Position numbers and translations under genes: made by a program
Shown here: positions 18,023-26,821 of the stretch, in pieces
How the letters are laid out: the number at the start of each line of letters is the position of its first letter
How positions within the stretch are numbered: the first letter of the stretch is position 1
Notes under the pieces: model-generated
Database searches by the model: none
Told to the model about the DNA's origin: nothing
The model's input: only the letters and a program-made list of their open reading frames with translations
Source of the DNA: a bacterium
GTDB lineage: Bacteria; SZUA-79; Acidulodesulfobacterales; Acidulodesulfobacteraceae
Direction of reading: 5' to 3'
Assembly (NCBI GenBank): GCA_021845685.1
Contig: JAJZVN010000001.1
Span: 100,473 to 164,472, forward strand
DNA: 64,000 nucleotides

Positions 18023-18571
18023 ATGAACGATATAAACTTAATTAATTTAAAAGATATATACTATAAAAAAAATAATATTGAGGATATAGAAAATAAAGAT
18101 TTATTGGATTATGCAATAAATGAAGTGTTTAACATTCATCTTGAAGCGTCTAAAACAAATTGGAGCAGAAAATTATTCGAAGATGAATTAAAAAAAGAAA
18201 ATTCAGTATTTTTGTTATCTTATTCTAATAATAATAATTTAAAAGAATTTAATTTAAATTCTAAAATAACCGGTTTTATAATTTTTTATTTTGTGTTAGA
18301 TGAAATACATATCTTAGATATAACAATATCTAAAGCAATGCAATCCCGCGGCATAGGAAGTTACCTATTAAATTATACTATTTATAAATTTGCGGATAAA
18401 AATATTAAATTAATATTTTTAGAGGTAAGAGTTTCAAATTTAAAAGCTATTAATTTATATAAAAAATTAGGATTTAAAACATTTATGGTTAGAAAAAATT
18501 ATTACGACGACAACGGGGAAAATGCTTTGTGTATGGTAAAAGAATTAACCGATTTTAAGTTATTTACTTAA
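18023..18571 (+). CDS. rimI: GNAT acetyltransferase, RimI-like (ribosomal protein S18 alanine N-acetyltransferase)
   Basis: A 182-residue GNAT protein. The acetyl-CoA-binding motif QSRGIGSYLLNY is at about residue 112, followed by FLEVRVSNLKAINLYKKLGFKTFMVRKNYY, which is the RimI-type C-terminal motif with the conserved Asn and Tyr. The first 45 residues and a stretch near 75 are Asn-rich additions, making it longer than typical RimI (about 150). The gene lies 8 bases upstream of pyrK and likely shares its transcript. Confidence 0.8.
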   Translation: MNDINLINLKDIYYKKNNIEDIENKDLLDYAINEVFNIHLEASKTNWSRKLFEDELKKENSVFLLSYSNNNNLKEFNLNSKITGFIIFYFVLDEIHILDITISKAMQSRGIGSYLLNYTIYKFADKNIKLIFLEVRVSNLKAINLYKKLGFKTFMVRKNYYDDNGENALCMVKELTDFKLFT

Positions 18572-18578
18572 CAGAGAT

Positions 18579-19595
18579 ATGGAAATCAAAAAAATAATAA
18601 GCGGAAATTTTGAAGTAACCGTCAACATAAAGGTTAAAGATACGGATAACACATATTTGCTAAGAATTAAAAATGCTTTTATATCGCAAAATTTTATTCC
18701 CGGGCAATTTGTAATGATTAAACCTGATTTTTGCTGTTCCGACCCGCTATCGGCGCGGCCGTTTTCAGTTTTTAGAAAATTTAATGAAAATGAATTTGAA
18801 GTTTTATACAGGGTTTGCGGTAAGGGCACCGAATTATTAAGCAATGTTAAAAAAGGTGATTATGTGTCCGTAACAGGTCCGTCGGGTAACGGATTTAAAA
18901 TTTTAAATAATAAAAAATCGCAGAATATATATATATTAATTGCAGGAGGTATAGGCATAGCTCCTCTTTTTTCTTTGCCCGATTTTATAAAAAATCACAT
19001 TATAAAAAATAGTATAAAAGAAAATGAAGAAAATGAAAATTATGATTTAGAGGAAAATAATAAAATTATTCTATACTATGGAAGCAAAACTGAAAATGAA
19101 TTGTATTTCAGGCACAGTATTCATTCAAGTTATGATGAAGTTTATTTTGCAACCGACGACGGTTCTTTCGGATATAAAGGCAATATTGTAGACCTTTTAT
19201 TTTATAATATGAAAGATTATTGTTTAAAAAATTTTGAATTAGAAAATAAAGATAAAAATAATGAAAAAGATAAAAAAAATGTATTTGTCAATAAAGAAGT
19301 GATAAAAAGTGAAGAAAATGTAAGTATTAAAGAGCAATTAAATATTCAATTTTATTCATGCGGTCCGAAACCTATGCTTTCCAATCTAATAAATAAATTT
19401 AGAGATTATAGCTTAGATACATTTAAAAAAAATAGTCTTCAAGTGTCATTAGAAGAACATTTTGCATGCGGAATCGGAGTTTGTCTCGGATGCGTTATTA
19501 AAATAAATTCTTATAATAATTCAGATAATTTTATTTTTAAAAGAGTTTGCAAAGACGGACCTGTTTTTGAAGCATCAGAACTTTATAATTATTAA
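18579..19595 (+). CDS. pyrK: Dihydroorotate dehydrogenase electron-transfer subunit (FAD / 2Fe-2S)
   Basis: PyrK passes electrons from dihydroorotate oxidation in PyrD to NAD+. The ferredoxin-reductase-like fold shows the FAD motif SARPFSVFR, GPSGNGF and the nucleotide-binding segment LIAGGIGIAPLF. The C-terminal [2Fe-2S] ligands are Cys297, Cys302, Cys305 and Cys324 (ACGIGVCLGC and RVCKDGPVF). At 338 residues it is about 70 longer than usual; the extra lies in Lys/Asn/Glu-rich segments at about 142-165 and 220-255. It is followed by pyrD, the expected partner of the type 1B enzyme. Confidence 0.93.
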   Translation: MEIKKIISGNFEVTVNIKVKDTDNTYLLRIKNAFISQNFIPGQFVMIKPDFCCSDPLSARPFSVFRKFNENEFEVLYRVCGKGTELLSNVKKGDYVSVTGPSGNGFKILNNKKSQNIYILIAGGIGIAPLFSLPDFIKNHIIKNSIKENEENENYDLEENNKIILYYGSKTENELYFRHSIHSSYDEVYFATDDGSFGYKGNIVDLLFYNMKDYCLKNFELENKDKNNEKDKKNVFVNKEVIKSEENVSIKEQLNIQFYSCGPKPMLSNLINKFRDYSLDTFKKNSLQVSLEEHFACGIGVCLGCVIKINSYNNSDNFIFKRVCKDGPVFEASELYNY

Positions 19596-19641
19596 CAGCA
19601 AGACAATTAAACCTGAATTTTAAATAAAAATAAAGACGATA

Positions 19642-20574
19642 ATGATAATTGATAATAAAGAAGAAATTAATTTATCCGTCAGATTAGGAAATCTGTTTCT
19701 TAAGTATCCGGTAATGCCGGCATCGGGAACATTTGGATACGGAGAAGAGTTTTTTGAAATAATTGATTATTCGCTTTTTGGAGCTTTAGTGACAAAAGGC
19801 ATATCTTTAGAACCGTCAAAAGGCAATGAAATGCCTCGTATTTGCGAAACCCCGTGCGGATTAATAAATTCAATCGGTCTTGAAAACGTAGGTTTTGAAA
19901 GATTTAAAGAAGAAAAAATTAATTTTTTAAAAAAATTTAATATACCGATAATTGTCAATTTTTTTGGTAAGAGTATTGAAGAATATTCAATTATGGCTGA
20001 AAAATTATCTGATATTAATGGAGTATCCGCATTAGAAGCTAATATTTCTTGTCCAAACGTAAAGGAAGGCGGGAGGTCTTTTGGAGCCGATCCTGAAATT
20101 GTTTATGAAATAGTATCGTCTATAAAAAATTGCTCCGCCCTTCCTTTGATAGTCAAATTAACTCCATTGGTGACTGATATTGCTATGATTGCTGAAGTTG
20201 CGGAAAAAGCAGGGGCAGATATAATTTCATTGGTAAATACATTTCCTGCGGCAAGTATTGATATTAATAAAAGAAAATTTAAATTGAGCAGAGGTTATGG
20301 AGGTTTGTCCGGACCTGCAATTAAACCGATAGCGATTAAATTGGTCAATGATGTTTATAATGCCGTCAGAATTCCTATAATAGGTATGGGCGGTATAAGT
20401 TCATGGGAAGACGCCGTAGAATTTTTTATGGCGGGAGCAACGGCAGTTGCCGTTGGAACAGGCGCTTTTAGTAATCCGCATCTTATTTCTCAAATAACGG
20501 CAGGAGTTAAAAAATTTCTTTATGAAAATAATTTTAGCAATATTTATGAAATAATAGGTATCGTAAATAATTAA
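19642..20574 (+). CDS. pyrD: Dihydroorotate dehydrogenase, catalytic subunit (type 1B)
   Basis: An FMN TIM-barrel enzyme that oxidises dihydroorotate to orotate. The catalytic Cys137 sits in ANISCPNVKEGG; PVMPASGTFGYG and the FMN-phosphate motifs PIIGMGGISSWEDAVEFFMAG (split here as PIIGMGGISSWEDA) and AVAVGTGAF are present. A Cys nucleophile and the adjacent pyrK identify the NAD-dependent 1B class. Length (310) is normal. No Shine-Dalgarno is visible. Confidence 0.95.
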   Translation: MIIDNKEEINLSVRLGNLFLKYPVMPASGTFGYGEEFFEIIDYSLFGALVTKGISLEPSKGNEMPRICETPCGLINSIGLENVGFERFKEEKINFLKKFNIPIIVNFFGKSIEEYSIMAEKLSDINGVSALEANISCPNVKEGGRSFGADPEIVYEIVSSIKNCSALPLIVKLTPLVTDIAMIAEVAEKAGADIISLVNTFPAASIDINKRKFKLSRGYGGLSGPAIKPIAIKLVNDVYNAVRIPIIGMGGISSWEDAVEFFMAGATAVAVGTGAFSNPHLISQITAGVKKFLYENNFSNIYEIIGIVNN

Positions 20575-20728
20575 TATAGCCTGAAACATCAAAAAAAATT
20601 ATATATGCTTGTTTTGAAGACAGAAATGAAATATTTATTGCATTATTGAATTATAAAAAATATAATTTATTAAATTATTCTCTAAATTTAATATTAACTT
20701 TTTTAAATAAAAAGTAGAGGTAGCCGAT

Positions 20729-21499
20729 ATGGATTACGGAATGAAAAACAGGCTTAGCCGTATTATTAGCCCTAAAGACAATAAAACCGTTATGCTTGCT
20801 ATTGACCATGGTTATTTTATGGGACCTACGGGGGGACTCGAAGAACCCGATAAAACAATTTCTCCTCTTATACCTTTTGCCGATTCGCTAATGCTTACAA
20901 GAGGCATTCTAAGAACAAAAATTAATCCTGATTTTAATATTCCGATTGTTTTGAGAGTCAGCGGCGGAACCAGTATACTAAAAGAAGATTTGTCCGACGA
21001 AGATATTTCAGTATCCATGGAAGATGCCGTAAGGCTTAATGTTAGCGCTGTCGCATTGTCTATTTTTATAGGGGCGGAACATGAAAAACAATCTATAATA
21101 AATCTTTCAAAATTGGTAGATAAGGGTTATAAATACGGTATTCCCGTTCTTGCAGTAACGGCTGTAGGGAGAGATATGAAAAGAGATGCCCGCTATCTTT
21201 CATTGGCATGCAGAATTGCCGCCGAGACGGGCGCAAATATCGTCAAGACTTATTATTGCGATAATTTTGAAGAAGTTATCAGAACTTGTCCCGTTCCTAT
21301 CGTTGTTGCAGGCGGCAAAAAAACAACAGAGCAGGAAGCTTTGCAGCTTGCATATAATGCGGTTAGCAAAGGAGCTGCCGGTGTTGATATGGGCAGAAAT
21401 ATATTCCAATCCGAAAAACCTTTATCTATGATAAAAGCAGTCAGGAGTGTTATTCATGAAGCATTAGAACCTCAAGATGCATATAAAAAATGTTTTTAA
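20729..21499 (+). CDS. Class I aldolase of the LsrF/DhnA family, orphan
   Basis: A 256-residue TIM-barrel aldolase closely resembling LsrF, the thiolase/aldolase that processes phospho-autoinducer-2: shared runs include [33 protein letters not shown] and [17 protein letters not shown]. The Schiff-base lysine is Lys173 in ANIVKTYY. No other lsr gene is nearby. The same fold includes the ADH synthase of the archaeal aromatic pathway, but an ordinary DAHP synthase is encoded at 39.7 kb, so that role seems unneeded. An AGAGGTAG ribosome site precedes the ATG. Family confident; substrate uncertain. Confidence 0.8.
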   Translation: MDYGMKNRLSRIISPKDNKTVMLAIDHGYFMGPTGGLEEPDKTISPLIPFADSLMLTRGILRTKINPDFNIPIVLRVSGGTSILKEDLSDEDISVSMEDAVRLNVSAVALSIFIGAEHEKQSIINLSKLVDKGYKYGIPVLAVTAVGRDMKRDARYLSLACRIAAETGANIVKTYYCDNFEEVIRTCPVPIVVAGGKKTTEQEALQLAYNAVSKGAAGVDMGRNIFQSEKPLSMIKAVRSVIHEALEPQDAYKKCF

Positions 21500-21526
21500 A
21501 TTGAATTATAAAAAATAAAAACAAAT

Positions 21527-23578
21527 ATGAATAATTTAAAAAGCGAAAAAAGCGCTTATTTGCAATCTGCAGTTAATCAACCCGTCAACTGGTATCCATG
21601 GTGCAAGGAAGCTTTTGAAACCGCAAAAACAAAAAATATTCCGGTGCTAATGGATATAGGTGCGGTATGGTGTCATTGGTGTCATGTAATAGACGAAGAA
21701 TCATATGAAGACGAAGAAACCGCTTCAATTATAAATGATAACTTTATTGCAATAAAAGTTGATAAAGACGAACGTCCCGATATAGACGGCAGATATCAGA
21801 AAGCGGTTACCGCTTTTGCGGGTCAGGGCGGCTGGCCGTTAACTGCATTTTTAACATACGAAGGCTATTTTTTTTACGGCGGCACATACTATCCCAAGGA
21901 ATCAAAGTTTGGTCTGCCGGCATTTAAAACCGTTTTGCTGCAAATATCAAAATATTACACGGAAAATAAAGAATTAGTGATAGAACAAAGCAAAGATTTT
22001 TATAATGAGCTTTTTGACGAAAAAAAAGGTATCGCAGGAAAAGGCGCAAGTTTGTTTTATCAGACAAATGATTTAAAACATATTTTTTCAAGCTCTTATG
22101 ATTTAAGTTTAAAAGATACCGAAAAAAAAATAAAAAAACTTGCGGCAGAAAGCGCTAAAGAATTTTTGGTTCATTTTGACTATGAAAACGGAGGTCTTGA
22201 CGAATCGCCTAAATTTTATTATTTTCCTGTTCTTGAGATGTTATATTATGATTATTTGATAAATTCAAATAAAGAATCTTTTGGGGCAGGTTTATTTGCT
22301 TTAGCTAAAATTGCGCTTGGAGGCGTTTTCGATCAGGTTGAAGGCGGATTTCACAGATATTCCACCGACAAAAAATGGATAATTCCCCATTTTGAAAAAT
22401 TAGCTTCGGACAATGCTTCAGGCTTGAGAATTTATGTAAAATATTACAGCCGCATAAAAATATATTCCGGTTTAAATTTAAATTTAAAGTTAGATATCGG
22501 CGAACTTCAATCGCTTCTGCTCAATATTATAAACAAAACTTTAGATTTTTTAACAGAAAGATTGTATGACCGCATAAACGGAGGCTTTTATTCAAGTATG
22601 AGCGCAGATGTTTCAGGCGAGTCTATTACCGATGACGGAAGTTTTTATACGTGGACGGAAGATGAACTAAAAAATGCAATTTTTTCAAATGATAAAACCT
22701 TAAGCTATAATGAATTAAAATTCAGCGAAGCTGAATTTTTACTAAATTTTAACAAAGAAGACGGTACAATGCCTGACGGCAGGAAGGTAATCTATTTTAA
22801 AGAAAATGCTTTTAAAAAGGAAAATTATGAGAAAACTAATAGCTTAATTAATAAACTAAAGGAAGTAAGAAATAAAAGAAAGTTACCTTTTATAGACAAA
22901 TTAAAATATGCTTCAGTGAACGGCAATATAATATATGCGCTAACGGAAGTATATAAAATATTTAAAGAAGATTATCAATCAACTGAAATAAATACAAATA
23001 AAATTAACAGTTCCGATAATAATGCCGATAATTTTAATAATAATAACGAAACATTAATAAATAAAATCAAAGAAATAGCCGAAAAAAGCATTAAACCTTT
23101 TATTGAATACTTTGACAAAAACGGCGACGTCGGAAGATTTATAGGCGAATATACGGAGTCTAATCTTGAAGACAACAGTTATATTTTATCAGCTTTAATC
23201 GGATTGTATGAAATTACTTTAAAAGAAGAATATTTAGAATATGCCAAAAAAATTGGAAATTATATTATAGTAAATTTTTACGACGGAGATAACGGTGGTT
23301 TTTACGATGTAAGAAAAAATCCAAAAACACCTTTGATAGGATTTCTAAATTTTAAAGAAAAATCAATATTGGATTATGGCGGCTATTCTTCTAATGCATT
23401 AGTATTATGCGGAATTGCAAAATTATATTATTTAACTTCGGACGATGTTTTTGAAAGAGCGGCGGCCGTATCCGCCGGATATTTTATTAATTATGCTTCA
23501 GTTTATAAATATAATATAGCAGGATTTATTTCCAGTATTATGGAGTATTCTATTTATAAGAATTATAAGAAGAAATGA
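21527..23578 (+). CDS. Thioredoxin-domain protein of the DUF255 / YyaL family
   Basis: A 683-residue cytoplasmic protein. The N-terminal thioredoxin-like domain (about 5-165) has the redox motif WCHWCH (Cys49, Cys52) and the family hallmark QPVNWYPWCKEAF and DERPDIDGRYQ. The rest is an alpha/alpha-barrel glycosidase-like domain (GGFHRYSTDKKWIIPHFEKL at about 278, GGFYSSMSAD at about 350). The biochemical role of the family is not established. An Asn/Glu-rich linker lies at about 485-515. It is 100 bases upstream of the glycine-cleavage genes. Confidence 0.88.
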   Translation: MNNLKSEKSAYLQSAVNQPVNWYPWCKEAFETAKTKNIPVLMDIGAVWCHWCHVIDEESYEDEETASIINDNFIAIKVDKDERPDIDGRYQKAVTAFAGQGGWPLTAFLTYEGYFFYGGTYYPKESKFGLPAFKTVLLQISKYYTENKELVIEQSKDFYNELFDEKKGIAGKGASLFYQTNDLKHIFSSSYDLSLKDTEKKIKKLAAESAKEFLVHFDYENGGLDESPKFYYFPVLEMLYYDYLINSNKESFGAGLFALAKIALGGVFDQVEGGFHRYSTDKKWIIPHFEKLASDNASGLRIYVKYYSRIKIYSGLNLNLKLDIGELQSLLLNIINKTLDFLTERLYDRINGGFYSSMSADVSGESITDDGSFYTWTEDELKNAIFSNDKTLSYNELKFSEAEFLLNFNKEDGTMPDGRKVIYFKENAFKKENYEKTNSLINKLKEVRNKRKLPFIDKLKYASVNGNIIYALTEVYKIFKEDYQSTEINTNKINSSDNNADNFNNNNETLINKIKEIAEKSIKPFIEYFDKNGDVGRFIGEYTESNLEDNSYILSALIGLYEITLKEEYLEYAKKIGNYIIVNFYDGDNGGFYDVRKNPKTPLIGFLNFKEKSILDYGGYSSNALVLCGIAKLYYLTSDDVFERAAAVSAGYFINYASVYKYNIAGFISSIMEYSIYKNYKKK

Positions 23579-23679
23579 TAAATAATAAAATAGAATAAAT
23601 ATTAAATTTCTCATTTGCAGGATTAAGATGAAAAATTATTACCTTTATTTTCTTATATATATTTAATATAATAAATAAA

Positions 23680-24915
23680 ATGAATAATAAAAACGTTAAT
23701 ATTAATGAAAATGAAAACAAGAAAACGCCTCTTTACGATAAACATTTAGCATTAGGCGCAAAGATTGTCTCTTTTGCCGGTTTTTATATGCCTTTATACT
23801 ATAAAAGTATAATAGACGAACATCTTAATGTAAGAAATCATTCCGGATTATTTGATATATCGCATATGGGCGAGATTATCGTAAAAGGTAGAGATGCAGG
23901 CCCTTTTTTAGATTTTGTTCTTACGGCAGATGTATCTTCAATTTTTCCGAACACTATAGCGTATTCCCTCATTCTTAATGAAAACGGCGGTGTTATTGAT
24001 GATTTAACTGTTTATAAATTTTCTAACGAAAGTTATATGATTGTGGCTAATGCTGCCAATACTAAAAAAGATTTCGCATGGATTCACACTCAAATGATTA
24101 ATTTGCAAAAGTCAAAATTACAGGATCAAAGCAAATTTCAAGATTTAACGGTTGAAAATTATAGCGATAAAATAGGCTTGCTTTCAGTACAAGGACCAAA
24201 ATCCCGCAATATAATATATCCTTTAGCGGAAGATATTTCCGATAATTATGACAAAAGCAAAAATAATTTTTGTAATATTTTTAATTTTCAATATAATATT
24301 AAACCGTTTAAAGAACTGAGTCATTTTGAATTTAGCTGTATAAAATTTAAAGAAATAAATATTGAAGCCGTAATATCAAGAAGCGGCTATACCGGTGAAT
24401 TCGGCTTTGAAATTTTTGTTTCGGCAGATGATGTAAACAAATTATGGGATTATATTCTTGACAATAAAGAGCTTTCAAATCTTATGCCTGTAGGATTAGG
24501 AGCGAGAGATACTTTAAGATTTGAAGCTGCCCTTCCTTTATACGGACATGAGCTTGATGAAACTATTACTCCTTACGATGCGGGATTAGAAAAATATTTA
24601 TCAAAAAATAAAGATTTTATAGGCAAAGAAGCTCTAGAAAAAGTTAAAAATAAAGAAAAGAAATTAATATTTTTTAAGCTGGCAGGGAAGCAGATACCGA
24701 GACATATGCAGAAAATACTTGATGAAAATCTTAAACCTATAGGATGTGTTGCCAGCGGAACTTATAGCCCGCTGAACAAAATGCCTATCGGCAGCGCATA
24801 TATTTCAGATTCCAATGTAATCCCGTCATCGTTAAAAAACTTTTATATTGATATAAGAGGTAATTTTGAAAAAGCTGAAGTAGTAAATCCTCCGTTTCAT
24901 AAAATGAAAAAATAA
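23680..24915 (+). CDS. gcvT: Glycine cleavage system T protein (aminomethyltransferase)
   Basis: GcvT transfers the methylene group from the H-protein aminomethyl-lipoyl arm to tetrahydrofolate, releasing ammonia. Family motifs: TPLYDKHLALGAKIVSFAGF near the N-terminus (TPLYDKHLALGAKIV), HSGLFDISHMGEI (about 52), LSVQGPKSR, SRSGYTGEFGFEIF (about 235) and GLGARDTLRFEAALPLYGHELDE (shortened to GARDTLRFEAALPLYGHEL). At 411 residues it is somewhat long, with a Lys/Asn-rich insertion at about 190-215. First gene of the gcvT-H-PA-PB operon. Confidence 0.95.
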   Translation: MNNKNVNINENENKKTPLYDKHLALGAKIVSFAGFYMPLYYKSIIDEHLNVRNHSGLFDISHMGEIIVKGRDAGPFLDFVLTADVSSIFPNTIAYSLILNENGGVIDDLTVYKFSNESYMIVANAANTKKDFAWIHTQMINLQKSKLQDQSKFQDLTVENYSDKIGLLSVQGPKSRNIIYPLAEDISDNYDKSKNNFCNIFNFQYNIKPFKELSHFEFSCIKFKEINIEAVISRSGYTGEFGFEIFVSADDVNKLWDYILDNKELSNLMPVGLGARDTLRFEAALPLYGHELDETITPYDAGLEKYLSKNKDFIGKEALEKVKNKEKKLIFFKLAGKQIPRHMQKILDENLKPIGCVASGTYSPLNKMPIGSAYISDSNVIPSSLKNFYIDIRGNFEKAEVVNPPFHKMKK

Positions 24916-24953
24916 ATGTTAAAAATAATCAATTCTTGAAGGAGCTGCAAAAA

Positions 24954-25346
24954 ATGACGGATAAAAAAAATTTTTATTTTGCAAAATCGCATGAATGGCT
25001 CAGTAATTATTCTAATAATGACTATAGTCTCGGCATTTCCGATTTTGCTCAGTCTGAATTAGGAGATGTAGTTTATATCCAACTCCCCCAAGCCGGAAAG
25101 CAATATAAAAAAGGTGAAAAAATAGGCGAAATAGAATCTGTCAAATCTGTTTCAGAAATTTATGCCCCTGTAGATTTAACGGTAAAAAATATAAATTCTA
25201 ATCTTAATGAAACTCCAGAATTAATTAATAACGATCCTTACGGCAAAGGCTTGATCGCCAAAGTTGAATTACACAATCCCTCCGATTTATCACTGCTAAT
25301 GGATAACAATTCTTACGAATTATTTGTAAAATCAAATCATGAATAA
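24954..25346 (+). CDS. gcvH: Glycine cleavage system H protein
   Basis: The lipoyl-carrying shuttle of the glycine cleavage complex. The lipoylated residue is Lys64 in IESVKSVSEIYAP. The ATG used here is 18 bases inside a longer frame that could begin at TTG: it is preceded at the right distance by AAGGAG, and the resulting N-terminus (MTDKKNFYFAKSHEWL) matches family proteins. This gives 130 residues, the usual length. Confidence 0.95.
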   Translation: MTDKKNFYFAKSHEWLSNYSNNDYSLGISDFAQSELGDVVYIQLPQAGKQYKKGEKIGEIESVKSVSEIYAPVDLTVKNINSNLNETPELINNDPYGKGLIAKVELHNPSDLSLLMDNNSYELFVKSNHE

Positions 25347-25349
25347 ATC

Positions 25350-26783
25350 ATGAATAATTTTCGTTATATTCCTGCTTCAGACGAAGAAGTAAAAAATTTA
25401 TATAAATTCATCGGGATTAAAGATAAAAAAGAGTTATTTAATAAAATTATCGGCGATATTCCTTTGATTAACGAAAAAGAGCTTGATTTTATGCCAGATC
25501 AAATGGACGAGTTATCGCTGTATAAATATTTCTCAAATATAAATGATAGTTTGCGTGATTGCGGCAATATACCGGTATTTGCCGGCGGAGGTATATACGA
25601 CCACTATGTTCCGTCTGCAGTTGACGCAATAATGTCAAGAGCCGAATTTTATACTCCTTATACTCCATATCAGCCTGAAGTCAGTCAGGGAACATTAATG
25701 GCGATGTTTGAATTTCAATCTATGACCGCTTCAATTTTAGGTATGGATGTTGTTAATGCTTCTATGTATGACGGCGCAGAAAGTTTGGCGGAAGCAGTGC
25801 TCATGTCTTCCCGTATTTATCATCAAAATAAGCAGAATGATTCAAGTAAAAGCAATAATAAAAAAATTAAAATTATAGTCTCTAAAGCCGTCAATCCATA
25901 TTATATAGAAGTTGTTAAAACTTTCATTGAAGATTTAGATATTTTTATAGAATTTACAGATATTGATTCAATAAAAGGCAATACCGATGCAAACGATTTA
26001 ACGGAAAAATTAGCCCAAAATAAAAATATATGCGCTTTTATAGTTCAGCAGCCCAATTATTTTGGAATAATAGAAGACTTAGAAACTATTGAAAAGATAG
26101 TCCATAGCAAAAATTGCGATGCTTCTTTAAATCCTCATCTAATAGTGTGTTCTGCAGAGCCTTTTAGCTTTGGGACGATTGCCCCCCCTGGATTTTATAA
26201 TGCCGACATTTTTGCAGGCGAAGGAAACGGTTTTGGAAATTATATGAATTTTGGCGGACCGCTTTTAGGTCTTTTTGCAGCAAAAAAAGAATTTATAAGA
26301 CAAATGCCGGGAAGAATTACGGGCAAGTCCAAAGATAATAGAAATCAAGATGCGTATTTGTTTATTCTTGCAACTCGGGAACAGCATATAAGAAGACAGG
26401 CGGCGACATCTAATATTTGCACCAACAATTCGTTAAACGCGCTCAGGGCAGCCGTTTATTTATCTTTATGCTCAAAACAGGGATTTAAGGAAATTTCCCT
26501 TTTAAATCTTAAATTAGCTCATATTTTGCATGAAAAATTATTAAATACAGGCTTGTTTTCTCTTAAATTTACCGCCGATTTTTATAATGAGTTTGTTTTA
26601 GAAATAAATAACAAAAGCATTAATTCAACAAAATTTATAAATGAAATGCTCAAAGAAGGCATATTGGCAGGAATACCTGTAAAAAACTGCAGCAGCGATG
26701 AAATTTTAATAGCCGCTACGGAGAAAGTCAGCATTGAAGATATTGATAAATATGTTGAAAGCTCGGTTAAAATACTCGCTTAA
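25350..26783 (+). CDS. gcvPA: Glycine dehydrogenase (decarboxylating) subunit 1
   Basis: The N-terminal half of the split P protein, which with GcvPB forms the PLP-dependent glycine decarboxylase. Recognised by RYIPASDEEVKNLYKFIGI at the N-terminus, GGGIYDHYVPSAVDAI, EFYTPYTPYQPEVSQGTL, MYDGAESLAEAVLM and GRITGKSKDNRNQDAYLFIL (near 325). Length (477) is a little above the usual 445, with an Asn/Lys-rich bit at about 170. The ATG follows the gcvH stop codon by 3 bases. Confidence 0.95.
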   Translation: MNNFRYIPASDEEVKNLYKFIGIKDKKELFNKIIGDIPLINEKELDFMPDQMDELSLYKYFSNINDSLRDCGNIPVFAGGGIYDHYVPSAVDAIMSRAEFYTPYTPYQPEVSQGTLMAMFEFQSMTASILGMDVVNASMYDGAESLAEAVLMSSRIYHQNKQNDSSKSNNKKIKIIVSKAVNPYYIEVVKTFIEDLDIFIEFTDIDSIKGNTDANDLTEKLAQNKNICAFIVQQPNYFGIIEDLETIEKIVHSKNCDASLNPHLIVCSAEPFSFGTIAPPGFYNADIFAGEGNGFGNYMNFGGPLLGLFAAKKEFIRQMPGRITGKSKDNRNQDAYLFILATREQHIRRQAATSNICTNNSLNALRAAVYLSLCSKQGFKEISLLNLKLAHILHEKLLNTGLFSLKFTADFYNEFVLEINNKSINSTKFINEMLKEGILAGIPVKNCSSDEILIAATEKVSIEDIDKYVESSVKILA

Positions 26784-26821
26784 CAGCTAAATTAATTTTT
26801 ATTTTAATAATATTATATATT

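Noticed and set aside
21186..21431. 81-residue + strand ORF within the LsrF-like gene
   Set aside because: Out-of-frame shadow; the LsrF frame has clear family motifs throughout.
23579..23679. Glycine riboswitch ahead of gcvT
   Set aside because: Only about 100 AT-rich bases with no GC-rich paired aptamer core.
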